Source of the DNA: an uncultured Draconibacterium sp.
GTDB lineage: Bacteria > Bacteroidota > Bacteroidia > Bacteroidales > Prolixibacteraceae
Assembly (NCBI GenBank): GCA_947492175.1
Contig: CANLMQ010000007.1
Span: 124,001 to 188,000, forward strand
Length of the DNA: 64,000 bases
Reading direction: 5' to 3'
Shown here in pieces: positions 56,065 to 64,000 of this stretch (positions are counted from its first letter, which is position 1; each line of letters begins with the position of its first letter). Under the pieces are notes generated by a model, which was not told the DNA's origin, did not search any database, and saw only the letters and a list, made by a program, of their open reading frames with translations. The translations under genes were made by a program, and so were the position numbers.

Positions 56065-57579
56065 TCATCTCACTTCTATTTTTAAGGTGTATGCGTAATC
56101 AGGTAATTCCCATGCAGGATCAAAAGCAGGTAATTTCACAAGAATTCCATTCCCCTTCTTTGTCCATTCAAGTTCTTTGTTTACCCCTAACAGTTTTATT
56201 TCCGAACCTTTTTTAGGATTGATATTTTTTATCAAGACTGACTTTCCAGGCCATTTAGGAAGAATAGCGTAAACAGCATTTTCTTTTGTTGTAAAGAAAA
56301 CTTCTTTAACTGCTTTCCCAGGTATTGGATCGACAGTTTGTTTTAATATATAATCACCTTCAATATAAGCTTTTCCTTCTTTAAAATTAAATTCACGGCT
56401 TCCATCAGACCACTGGTATGGCTGTTTCCACTTTTTAGTTCCATAAATTGCTTCACCATTTACGTCAAGCCAGGATCCCATTTGCAACAAACGTTCTTGC
56501 ATGATAACAGGTATTTTACCATCGGCAGATGGACCAACATTCAGACATAAATTACCACCATTTGCCACTATATCGCAAAGCATTAGAATTAAAGCTTTTG
56601 GAGAATTATAATCTTCAATATCTTCATCCCGGTTATAACCAAACGAAAGTCCCATTCCCCTTATTTCTTCCCAAGGTCTTTCGCCCTCAACGGCATGGGC
56701 ATCATATTCTGTTGTATAGTAACCGCCATGATTGAAACGACTTCCTTTAAACCAACGATCATTAATTACCAATTCGTCGTTACACGGAGACTCATTAAAT
56801 AACCAGGTAAGTAATTCCCCACTATGCCAGTAGCTATCTTCATCGTTCCATTCTCCATCAGCATAAATAAGATCAGGCGCATAGCGGTTTACCAAGTCTT
56901 TGAACTGCGGATGATAATGATCTGTAATAAATTTCTCGCTACGCTCCTGGTACCATGGATGATACCATTCATACAGGCTGTAATATAACCCGGCTTTTAA
57001 TCCTGCAGCACGCATGGCTTCCATATATGGCTCAACCAGGTCCTGTCTTGGACCGGTTTCGACAGCATTCCATGGGAAAAAACGTGCATTTTGAGCTTCT
57101 TTGTTTGGCCAAAGTGTAAATCCATCGTGATGTTTTGAAGTAAGGATTATATATTTAGCTCCCGAACGTTTAAATAATTCTGCCCATTCAACCGGGTCAT
57201 ATAGTTCGGCTTTAAACATTTTTGCAAAATCATAATAACTCGATTCTTCTCCATAAGTTTTCTTTTGAAAATCAGGAATTGCATTTGCCTGAGGATTATT
57301 ATTTCCAAAAATACTGTTAGAATACCACCAACGCTGGTACCATTCCGTGTAAGTTCCTGCCGGCGACCACGCTGGCACTGAGTAAGGACCCCAGTGAATA
57401 AAAATACCAAATTTTGCATCGCCAAACCAAGCGGGAACCGGACGGGCATCAATCTTTTCCCAAATCCTGGAATTCTCCTCATTGGCAGTTCCAGTATCCC
57501 ACTCTCTTTTTACTTCTTGTGCATTTAATAAATAACAACTACTAATTAGTACAATTAATATCATTAAACTCTTTTTCAT
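56065..57579 (-). CDS. Alpha-L-fucosidase (GH29)
   Basis: The start at 57579 opens a signal peptide (MKKSLMILIVLISSCYLLNA); the ATG at 57669 would add 30 residues without signal character. The protein is then 504 residues. GH29 motifs are FGIFIHWGPYSVPAWSP, IILTSKHHDGFTLWPNKEAQ and nucleophile PDLIYADGEWND (Asp at about residue 241). RFNHGGYYTTEYDAHAVEG and SFGYNRDEDIEDY are also typical. The C-terminal 100 residues form a beta-sandwich. The W-rich insertion near WYQRWWYSNSIFGNN is found in the GH29 group that accepts various linked fucose. It is the first enzyme gene after the susCD terminators. Confidence 0.93.
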   Translation of the reverse strand: MKKSLMILIVLISSCYLLNAQEVKREWDTGTANEENSRIWEKIDARPVPAWFGDAKFGIFIHWGPYSVPAWSPAGTYTEWYQRWWYSNSIFGNNNPQANAIPDFQKKTYGEESSYYDFAKMFKAELYDPVEWAELFKRSGAKYIILTSKHHDGFTLWPNKEAQNARFFPWNAVETGPRQDLVEPYMEAMRAAGLKAGLYYSLYEWYHPWYQERSEKFITDHYHPQFKDLVNRYAPDLIYADGEWNDEDSYWHSGELLTWLFNESPCNDELVINDRWFKGSRFNHGGYYTTEYDAHAVEGERPWEEIRGMGLSFGYNRDEDIEDYNSPKALILMLCDIVANGGNLCLNVGPSADGKIPVIMQERLLQMGSWLDVNGEAIYGTKKWKQPYQWSDGSREFNFKEGKAYIEGDYILKQTVDPIPGKAVKEVFFTTKENAVYAILPKWPGKSVLIKNINPKKGSEIKLLGVNKELEWTKKGNGILVKLPAFDPAWELPDYAYTLKIEVR

Positions 57580-57872
57580 TTCATTATAATTTAAAATATT
57601 CAACGGTATTCGATGTAACTCGCTTATGAGGGCTTTCTTGTTTGCAATGCTTTTATTTGCTTGTTTCATATCTCTAAATGTAATTAATTTCTATTTTCAA
57701 TTTTTAATTATACTTTTCCACTAGCCTCATGATACCTCCCTGTAATTGAATTTAAAAAATCCGCTTTTAAGCTTATTTTTAATAAAGTTTTGGTTGGGCT
57801 TCTCATTTGGGTTTTAATCTTATTTCATCCTTGAATTAGTCTTTTCTTAAGTAATCTAGGATCGCCTTTTTT

Positions 57873-58107
57873 TTAAATTCTCCATTTTCTTTTATCCTTA
57901 TATATTTTACCATTTCTTGTAGGATATGTTTCATCGATAATTAATCGCATGGAGGATAGTTCAATTGCTCGCATATCTAAAGGGTTCTTATTTTCAATTT
58001 TATACATGCTTTAATTGTTTGGGTATTATAAAAGTAAAAGGGCCGTTATGGATTGTGCTGTTTTTATCTGATTTTGTAACATCTAATGTATATTTAATTT
58101 CAGGAAA
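57873..58107 (-). pseudogene. Degenerate coding remnant of unknown identity
   Basis: The 599-base gap between GH29 and SusD contains two minus-strand stretches that look coding in different frames: PEIKYTLDVTKSDKNSTIHN followed by GPFTFIIPKQ, then after a stop/frameshift YKIENKNPLDMRAIELSSMR followed by LIIDETYPTRNGKIYK. Together they resemble the end of a beta-sandwich protein. I do not recognise the family. The rest of the gap (57580-57872) shows nothing convincing. It may be the tail of a lost enzyme gene. Confidence 0.3.
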
Positions 58108-58179
58108 ATTTTAATAAGCTTTTAATAGCCTAACTGATTTTCGAAGGTTATCCTTAATTCAAATATTTTGTGTAAAATT

Positions 58180-58224
58180 AGCCCCGCTATTGATAGCGGA
58201 GCTAAAAACCTTTGTAAAAGGTTT
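58180..58224 (-). terminator. Tandem intrinsic terminator hairpins after SusD of locus 3
   Basis: On the minus strand two stems follow the SusD stop (58269). First is AAACCTTT/AAAGGTTT (58206-58224). Next is AGCTCCGCTAT with ATAGCGGGGCT (58180-58203; one A-C mismatch in an otherwise perfect stem), followed by TAATTTTA. The second has the form of a rho-independent terminator. The arrangement isolates susCD from the enzyme genes, as in locus 2. Confidence 0.75.
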
Positions 58225-58268
58225 AATTCAAATCTAAACGTATATTAATTAACCTAAATGTATTTTAT

Positions 58269-59945
58269 CTACCAACCTGAATTTTGCTCCAAGTTTGGAT
58301 TTAACTGGATTTGATTTAATGGTATTGGGAAGAGATAATGCTTCTGCTCAAACTTTCTGTTTGCCTTATCATCAGCAATTACAAAACCGTCTGAATCAAC
58401 CTGAATATCTACACCAACAACAATTCCATCGTTAGGTGGTATTGTTGGCCATTCAGTTCCTACAAATTTTACTCCCAACAAAGCTACAGGTAATTCAGTC
58501 TCCGCCGACTTCCATCGTCTCAAGTCTGAATGACGGAATCCTTCATAAGCTAACTCAATGGTACGCTCACGTCGGATTTCGGCTTGCATATTCAACCCAT
58601 TAGCTGCTACAAATGCATTGGTTAAATCAGGCATTCCTGCACGATCCCTAAGTTTATTAATTGTTGCATCTAAGTCGGCATCTGAAATAGCGTCGTCCTT
58701 CTCATAAAGCGCTTCCGCCAAATTTAACAGCACTTCTCCAAATCGATATTCCATGTAGTCGTAGTACGAATTACCCTGAGCGGCACTTTTGGTACCTGAC
58801 TGAAACTTAAATGCCTGGTAACCACTCTTTGTAGGTCCGTTAGTACCACCTCCAATATGAACTTCATAAATTCTGGGAGCTTCATTCCATATTACAGGTA
58901 TTCCTGGAACTTTAAATGTCTGACTCATCCGAGGATCTCTATCCTCAAATTCAGAGGCTCTTGTGTCGTAACCTTTAAACAGGTTATTATTTCCATTGTC
59001 TATTGGCAATCCATTCGTACATAAATACATATCTGCCAACTTCTTGGTAGGAGAATTAAAATGTGTTTCAACCCATCTTGCTGCATTGTGATGTATATTT
59101 AAAACCTCACTATACTTACGGGCCAATATGGACTCCTTACTGCCCTGCCCACCTTCAATAAACAAATTGTAATAGCTTGCAGCTGGACCATCTGGGTGTT
59201 TATACAACTCATACTCTCCTAGACTAATCAATTGTCTTGATGCCTCAATACATTTTGCTAAATAAGAGTCAGCACTGCCTGTTCCATGAAATTTAGACCA
59301 AGTTCCTTCGAAAAGAGCCACCCGAGAAAGAAGCGCAAGAGCCGCTCCTTTTGTAATTCTGCCTTTTTCTTTATCTGTCAATTCACTTTCTTTAGGCAAT
59401 CTCGACACTGCCCAATCCAAGTCCTCAAAAATGTAAGCTACAACTTCTGCACGTGGTATTCGAGGGGCAAAAAGCTCTTCTGAATCAATATCCAGTACTG
59501 TTTTAATCAAAGGCACATCACCAAAACTGGATAGTAAGTCGAAATAGGCCCGAGCCCTGAAGAAACGAGCTTCTGCGGCATATCTGGCTGTTTGTTCCTG
59601 AATATCAGCTGCCTCTTCGTAATTTTTAGTCACCCTAGTAGTTGCCCTAATCATTGCATAACTATTATTCCATGTTCCTGATTCAGATGGAGCAATATAG
59701 GTTCCAGCGCTTACATTATTAGAAACATTTCCAACCGTAATATCCGAATTCTGATCCTTTCCTCCATTGGAAGCACTCCCTAATGAATGATAAAACTCGG
59801 TAGTGGCCTTTTCAAAATCTTCCTTTGATTTCCAGAAACTGGGATCGGATACCGTATCCAGCGGTGCTAAATTCAAATCTTCATTACATCCGTTAAATAA
59901 GAACGCTGTTAAAAATAATACGATTATAAATATATTCTTTCTCAT
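58269..59945 (-). CDS. SusD/RagB-family lipoprotein
   Basis: The protein has 558 residues and a lipoprotein signal (FIIVLFLTAFLFNGC). The TPR-like helices include ARYAAEARFFRARAYFDLLS and MEYRFGEVLLNLAEALYE, and the C-terminal block is RRERTIELAYEGFRHSDLRR with KHYLFPIPLNQIQLNPNLEQ, all standard in RagB/SusD. It sits 10 bases behind the SusC gene and forms the glycan-binding lid of locus 3. The start at 59945 is the natural one for the signal peptide. Confidence 0.95.
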   Translation of the reverse strand: MRKNIFIIVLFLTAFLFNGCNEDLNLAPLDTVSDPSFWKSKEDFEKATTEFYHSLGSASNGGKDQNSDITVGNVSNNVSAGTYIAPSESGTWNNSYAMIRATTRVTKNYEEAADIQEQTARYAAEARFFRARAYFDLLSSFGDVPLIKTVLDIDSEELFAPRIPRAEVVAYIFEDLDWAVSRLPKESELTDKEKGRITKGAALALLSRVALFEGTWSKFHGTGSADSYLAKCIEASRQLISLGEYELYKHPDGPAASYYNLFIEGGQGSKESILARKYSEVLNIHHNAARWVETHFNSPTKKLADMYLCTNGLPIDNGNNNLFKGYDTRASEFEDRDPRMSQTFKVPGIPVIWNEAPRIYEVHIGGGTNGPTKSGYQAFKFQSGTKSAAQGNSYYDYMEYRFGEVLLNLAEALYEKDDAISDADLDATINKLRDRAGMPDLTNAFVAANGLNMQAEIRRERTIELAYEGFRHSDLRRWKSAETELPVALLGVKFVGTEWPTIPPNDGIVVGVDIQVDSDGFVIADDKANRKFEQKHYLFPIPLNQIQLNPNLEQNSGW

Positions 59946-59955
59946 CTTGCATTAT

Positions 59956-62900
59956 TTAAAATGTTAAACTTAATCCAAATGCATACTTCTTCATGAACGG
60001 ATAAGCATTGGCTCCTCCTTTGGTATTTTCTGCATCATAACCTCCATCAACATGATCGAAGGTCAATAAATCTTCTCCACTGAAGTATACACGCAGGTTA
60101 TCAACACCTACTTTATCTGTTAAATGTTTTGGAATAGTGTATCCAACAGTAATGTTCTTCAATCTCAAATAAGAAGCATCTATCTTATTTAATTCTGACG
60201 GTTGGTAATTCCAATATCTGATATCACCGTGCGTTAATCTTGGATATTGTGCATCGGGATTTTCGGGAGTCCAAGTATTTCCATAGAAACGCTGTAATGG
60301 AGTTCTCCATGGCCACACCCAAGGAAATCTAAAATCACCACTGTGAAACACAGTTCGCTTTCCAACACCCTGCAAGAAGGCTGAGAAATCAAAGTTTTTG
60401 TATTTTGCAGAAAGATTTAAGGTGTAATTATAACGGGATGCATTCGTTCCTAAGTCAACAATATCTGCATCTTTACCATCAGCATCTACTGCTGAAATTT
60501 TTCCATCTCCGTTAAGATCTTTAAAACGCACATCACCAATTCCAATATCTCCGGGAACACCCTCCAGTTGTTTGTAAGCATCTAACTCCTCTTGATTCTG
60601 TATCATGCCATCAAACGGCAGTCCGAAGTAAGTACCAGCGGCATAGCCCTGACGATTTCTTTGACCATATGCCGCTAAATCGATGCCATCCAGATTTGTC
60701 AATTCATTTGAGTTATCATCAAGTGTAGCAAGTATTGAGTAAGAGAAATCACCTTTGTTCTCTTTCCAACCTAAAGACAATTCAAATCCTTTTGTTTCCA
60801 GTGAACCAATATTTAATGCTGGAGGGCTACCTCCCAGGACAGATGGCAGATTAACTCCCAATAGCATATCTTTATTCTTCTTTTTGTATACATCAAAGCT
60901 ACCAAATAGCCTTGCATTCAATATAGCAAAGTCAATTCCAACATTGGTAGTTGTCACATTTTCCCATGTCCTGGTGTTAGTTACCATTCCTCTTTCCCAT
61001 GCTCCAGGAGCTCGTTCGGTATTACCAAAAGGATATTGTCCGCCAATGTTAATAAGCGCGATGTAGTCGTAAAAATTTTGATTGTCCTCATTGAAATCCT
61101 GATTTCCACTTGTTCCTCGGGATAATCGAACTTTTAGGTTATCAAATAAACCCAAGTTCTTTATAAAAGTCTCTTCCGAGGCTCTCCATGATAAAGCACC
61201 TCCTCCAAAGTTTCCCCAACGAACATCTTCGTGGAATATCGAGGAGCCGTCACGACGATAATTAAATTCAACATTGTACTTTGAGTTAAATGAGTAAGCC
61301 ATCCTTGCAAACATTGATGAGATAGCCCAATGATAGGCACTTTGATCATTAAATTGCTTATCACTATCACCCATGTTTAAAGTCCAGATTTCAGTCTGCG
61401 TATAATCTTCCCGCCATGCTGAAACAAAATCTTTCTTCGTTTTTTCGTGTGAGCCACCTATCATAATACTCAACATATGCTTATCTGAAAACTGCTTACG
61501 GTAATCTAGATAACCTGTGAAGTTCTTGTAATCTGCCTGATTTCTATCCACTGCTGCATAATTTGTTCTCCTGGACCAACCGACATTTTGTCCCTCCCAC
61601 GCTAATTGAGGAAGTTTATTTGCATAGCTATCTGTATTTATAAATCCTTTATTATAACCGAACTGGGCATTTGCTTTTAATCCATCAATAATATCATATA
61701 TTAAAGTGACATTTGATGTCAGATTATGTAATTGCTCAGTATGTTTCCCTGCATCTTTATCTGCCAATTGTCTAGGGTTTTGGAATCCCCATTGTGTAAG
61801 ATAGTCTCCATTTTTATTGTAAATTGGGAGCCAGTGAAAACGATCAACAACATGGTGTACAATTGTTTCGGACCCCCATACTGGTTGAACCGTTTCTTTA
61901 TTCTCATAGCTCATTTTGGTTTCAAGTCTTAACTTTTTTGTTATTTCAAAACCGTAGTTCAACCTTATGTTTATACGATCTGAAGAATCATAAGCATCTT
62001 TTAGAATACCATCCACAGTAGTATAACCAACAGAAACAGCATAATCAGATCTTTCACCTCCGCCAGTAATACTAAGACTATGGTTTTGTTGGCTCCCATA
62101 ATCCTCGTAGAGTGCCTTATTCCAATCTGGCATATAGAACCATAAACGGTTTGGATCATTTTCGCCCCATCTTGCTTCAGGTTCCGTAATTCCATCCAGA
62201 ATTTTCTGGTACCTGACTGGATCTGCCCAATCGCTTGTATTACCGACTGCTTCATTTGCAGCGATATCCATATCTGCGAACTGTTGCATGTTAACCAGAT
62301 CTATGAAATTAGATGGTTTATTTAAAGAGTAACCACCGTTATAATTGACCTTTAGTTCTTGATTTTTCTGACCTGTTTTCGTTGTAATCAAAACTACACC
62401 ACCAGCTGCCCGCGCACCATAAATGGCTGCAGAAGCATCTTTCAATACTGTTGTCGATTTTATATCACTGGGATTCAAATTATTAATATCCCCCTCAACG
62501 CCATCAATTAAAACTAAAGGAGCATTACCTCCACCAGATAAAGAAGAAATTCCCCTTACCTGTAGTGAAAAATTCTCCTTTCCTGGCTGACCACTGCTAC
62601 GGTTGATCGTTAAACCGGGAATTAACCCTTGTAAACCAGCAACCGTATTTGTAATAGGCCTTGACTCAAGCATTTCTCCTGAAATTTGGGCTACAGCGCC
62701 AGTTGTTGTTTTTATCGTTTTTGTTCCATACCCAATAGCAACAACCTCCTCAATGCCAATGGCATCAACCTGCATTGTAACATCAATCTGTGTTTGGCTG
62801 CCCACTACAATTTCTTGTGTAAGCATTCCCACAAACGAAAAAACAAGCGTGTTTTCAACGCTAATATCCGAGAGGCTGAATTCTCCTTCAGGATTAGTTA

Positions 62901-63237
62901 CTGTTCCATTGGTAGTCCCCTTCACAACAACAGTTACCCCTGGTAGAGGCAATCCCTGGTTATCAGTAATTTTACCTGTAACTCCTTTTTGCTGGGCTAC
63001 ATCTTCCAAAAGCTCTTCCTGCTCATCATTGGAAGAAACAGCAACCTCAGTTTCTTTTAAGACTTCGAACACTTGCATGTCTTCGAGACCAGGATCCGAT
63101 TTAGCAGCTTGTGAATCATTGTTGGCCGAAACAGGAACAAAACTAGCCATAAACAAAATGACAGTTAGTTTTGTTGTTAGTAACAACTTTTTAATCCACC
63201 TACCATGCAGGAAGGTGTTTAATTCCTTTTTTTTCAT
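59956..63237 (-). CDS. SusC/RagA-family TonB-dependent receptor (without STN domain)
   Basis: I place the start at the ATG at 63237 (MKKKELNTFLHGRWIKKLL), which gives 1093 residues and a signal peptide; the ATG at 63300 precedes it by 21 non-signal codons. After the signal comes a low-complexity acidic segment (about 45 to 80) in place of STN, then a carboxypeptidase-like domain (about 85 to 165, VTGKITDNQGLPLPGVTV) and the SusC plug (APLVLIDGVEG, DASAAIYGARAAGGVVLI) and barrel ending KYAFGLSLTF. Lack of an STN domain agrees with control by the LacI-type gene upstream rather than by an ECF sigma. It imports oligosaccharides from the locus 3 substrate. Confidence 0.93.
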   Translation of the reverse strand: MKKKELNTFLHGRWIKKLLLTTKLTVILFMASFVPVSANNDSQAAKSDPGLEDMQVFEVLKETEVAVSSNDEQEELLEDVAQQKGVTGKITDNQGLPLPGVTVVVKGTTNGTVTNPEGEFSLSDISVENTLVFSFVGMLTQEIVVGSQTQIDVTMQVDAIGIEEVVAIGYGTKTIKTTTGAVAQISGEMLESRPITNTVAGLQGLIPGLTINRSSGQPGKENFSLQVRGISSLSGGGNAPLVLIDGVEGDINNLNPSDIKSTTVLKDASAAIYGARAAGGVVLITTKTGQKNQELKVNYNGGYSLNKPSNFIDLVNMQQFADMDIAANEAVGNTSDWADPVRYQKILDGITEPEARWGENDPNRLWFYMPDWNKALYEDYGSQQNHSLSITGGGERSDYAVSVGYTTVDGILKDAYDSSDRINIRLNYGFEITKKLRLETKMSYENKETVQPVWGSETIVHHVVDRFHWLPIYNKNGDYLTQWGFQNPRQLADKDAGKHTEQLHNLTSNVTLIYDIIDGLKANAQFGYNKGFINTDSYANKLPQLAWEGQNVGWSRRTNYAAVDRNQADYKNFTGYLDYRKQFSDKHMLSIMIGGSHEKTKKDFVSAWREDYTQTEIWTLNMGDSDKQFNDQSAYHWAISSMFARMAYSFNSKYNVEFNYRRDGSSIFHEDVRWGNFGGGALSWRASEETFIKNLGLFDNLKVRLSRGTSGNQDFNEDNQNFYDYIALINIGGQYPFGNTERAPGAWERGMVTNTRTWENVTTTNVGIDFAILNARLFGSFDVYKKKNKDMLLGVNLPSVLGGSPPALNIGSLETKGFELSLGWKENKGDFSYSILATLDDNSNELTNLDGIDLAAYGQRNRQGYAAGTYFGLPFDGMIQNQEELDAYKQLEGVPGDIGIGDVRFKDLNGDGKISAVDADGKDADIVDLGTNASRYNYTLNLSAKYKNFDFSAFLQGVGKRTVFHSGDFRFPWVWPWRTPLQRFYGNTWTPENPDAQYPRLTHGDIRYWNYQPSELNKIDASYLRLKNITVGYTIPKHLTDKVGVDNLRVYFSGEDLLTFDHVDGGYDAENTKGGANAYPFMKKYAFGLSLTF

Positions 63238-63301
63238 AAATTTGAATTGTTTTGATAAATTAATATGAGGTGTTAGCGCACCTAAAAAATTGAAACACAA
63301 T

Positions 63302-63311
63302 TAACCGGTTA
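63302..63311. promoter_or_regulatory. Candidate LacI-type operator upstream of SusC
   Basis: TAACCGGTTA is a perfect 10-bp palindrome with a central CG, the usual centre of LacI-family operators. It lies between the LacI-family gene and the susC start, 64 bases before the chosen ATG. No second copy was noticed in the window. It is a hypothesis based on location and symmetry. Confidence 0.4.
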
Positions 63312-63533
63312 GTGTTCCAGCACTTTCCGGTTTTATTTTTCTATCTATCTTTTCTCCATATAATTCCTCCTATTTGTTTAGTTCTGATTGATTAGTAGCA
63401 CTCTTCAGTATTTAAATTCATTTTTTCATCATATTAAAATTATTTATCTATTAGCCATCGTATGGAACTCACAGATATTACAATTATCCTCCTGGATGTA
63501 AATGTTTACATATTTCTTCCATCAAGTTCATAA

Positions 63534-64000
63534 TTATGATTTTCGGGCAATTAGATGAACTGGTTTTACTACATGCTGTATTACGTAATTGTCTTGCTGC
63601 TCCATACTCTCCATAAGAATTGACACAGCTTCCGAAGCCATCTCTTGCAGCGGCTGTTCTACAACGGTTATTGGCGGATAAGACATTCGAAAAGCTGAAT
63701 CATCATCAAAACTAACCACGGATATATCCTGAGGAATTCTTACTCTATTTGCAATTAACTCCTGCACACCCAGTAATCCCAGGCTGTTTGTAGCAAAAAT
63801 TATGGCTCTCGGAACATTTTCATTATTGAGTAAAAACTGAATTACGTCTTTCATTTGAGATGCAGGATCATCATAAGACACAAACTGAATAAAGTTGCGG
63901 TACAATTTCAAACCATTTTCCCGTAAAGTAATTTTGAATCCTTCTATTCTTTCCTTTATATTACTCGTTCCATTTTCATATGCTATCAATGCAATTTTGT
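63534..64000 (-). CDS. LacI-family transcriptional regulator (5' part outside window)
   Basis: The minus frame is open through the right edge, so the N-terminal HTH and about half of the effector-binding domain are missing (155 of about 340 residues are seen). The edge reads KIALIAYENGTSNIKERIEGF, split here as a description, with the LacI-family helix that follows the dimer interface. VVSFDDDSAFRMSYPPITVV and MASEAVSILMESMEQQ are the conserved C-terminal part. A TTG at 63989 is not a true start. It should bind a sugar and control locus 3. The LacI remnant at 6200 is its close relative. Confidence 0.9.
   Translation of the reverse strand, partial: KIALIAYENGTSNIKERIEGFKITLRENGLKLYRNFIQFVSYDDPASQMKDVIQFLLNNENVPRAIIFATNSLGLLGVQELIANRVRIPQDISVVSFDDDSAFRMSYPPITVVEQPLQEMASEAVSILMESMEQQDNYVIQHVVKPVHLIARKS

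Noticed and set aside
62603..63268. 221-codon plus-strand open frame
   Set aside because: It is the antisense of the SusC gene with low-complexity Ser/Thr/Val composition and no domain; the minus frame is a clear receptor.
63987..63989. TTG start for a 151-residue protein at the right edge
   Set aside because: The frame is open to the window end and reads on into conserved LacI-family sequence, so this is an internal codon.
1..64000. CRISPR array, tRNA or rRNA genes
   Set aside because: No regularly spaced repeats, no cloverleaf-like segments and no conserved rRNA stretches were noticed by eye.

Overview
The window is from a glycan-degrading member of the Bacteroidota. It carries three SusC/SusD pairs, two ECF-sigma/FecR modules, a TonB-dependent receptor with a carboxypeptidase-like N-terminal domain, many lipoprotein signal peptides and a dense set of glycoside hydrolases (GHs). 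A marine or anaerobic Marinilabiliales-type organism would fit, but the sequence does not prove rank below phylum. Every convincing gene is on the minus strand, so transcription runs from high to low coordinates. No rRNA, tRNA or CRISPR array was seen.

Layout from right to left in transcription order. Locus 3 (about 64000 to 33987) starts with a LacI-family regulator cut by the window edge, then SusC, SusD and tandem terminator hairpins. A long enzyme run follows: GH29, GH116, two five-bladed propeller hydrolases, a DUF6786 lipoprotein, a FucP-type permease, GH20, a second GH29, a GHL6/GH151-like enzyme, three DUF2961 (GH172) proteins, a ribulokinase and an inositol-monophosphatase-family phosphatase. 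Locus 2 (33597 to 20992) has an ECF sigma factor, FecR, SusC with an STN domain, SusD, an IPT/TIG surface lipoprotein, an intrinsic terminator, a clan GH-D-like hydrolase and a DUF4998 lipoprotein. A 1.1 kb gap with a transposase remnant and a broken signal-peptide ORF separates it from the next block.

The block at 19885 to 9224 is the least familiar. A TonB-dependent receptor, a MacB/FtsX-type ABC permease, its ATPase, a 1254-residue double-propeller lipoprotein with an inserted methyltransferase-like domain, and a membrane-anchored protein with a CxCG motif are packed with gaps of 1 to 21 bases. A GH123-like lipoprotein closes the block. It is my best candidate for an undescribed system.

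Next comes a 3 kb gene graveyard (9227 to 6200). It holds five broken genes: GH116, DUF2490, a calcineurin-like phosphoesterase, a CE6 esterase and a LacI regulator. The GH116 and LacI remnants are paralogous to the living genes of locus 3, so this may be a decayed sister locus. At the left end, locus 1 (6164 to 1) is another ECF sigma, FecR, STN-SusC, SusD set, with SusD running off the window.

Working together: loci 1 and 2 look like FecI/FecR/FecA-type trans-envelope signalling systems, with STN-bearing SusC proteins paired with FecR and ECF sigma. Locus 3 has a SusC without STN and is probably under LacI-type control. Its combination of GH172, GH116, a FucP-type permease (the E. coli family also carries D-arabinose) and a ribulokinase suggests a glycan with D-arabinofuranose as well as fucose and N-acetylhexosamine. 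This is inference from family biochemistry.
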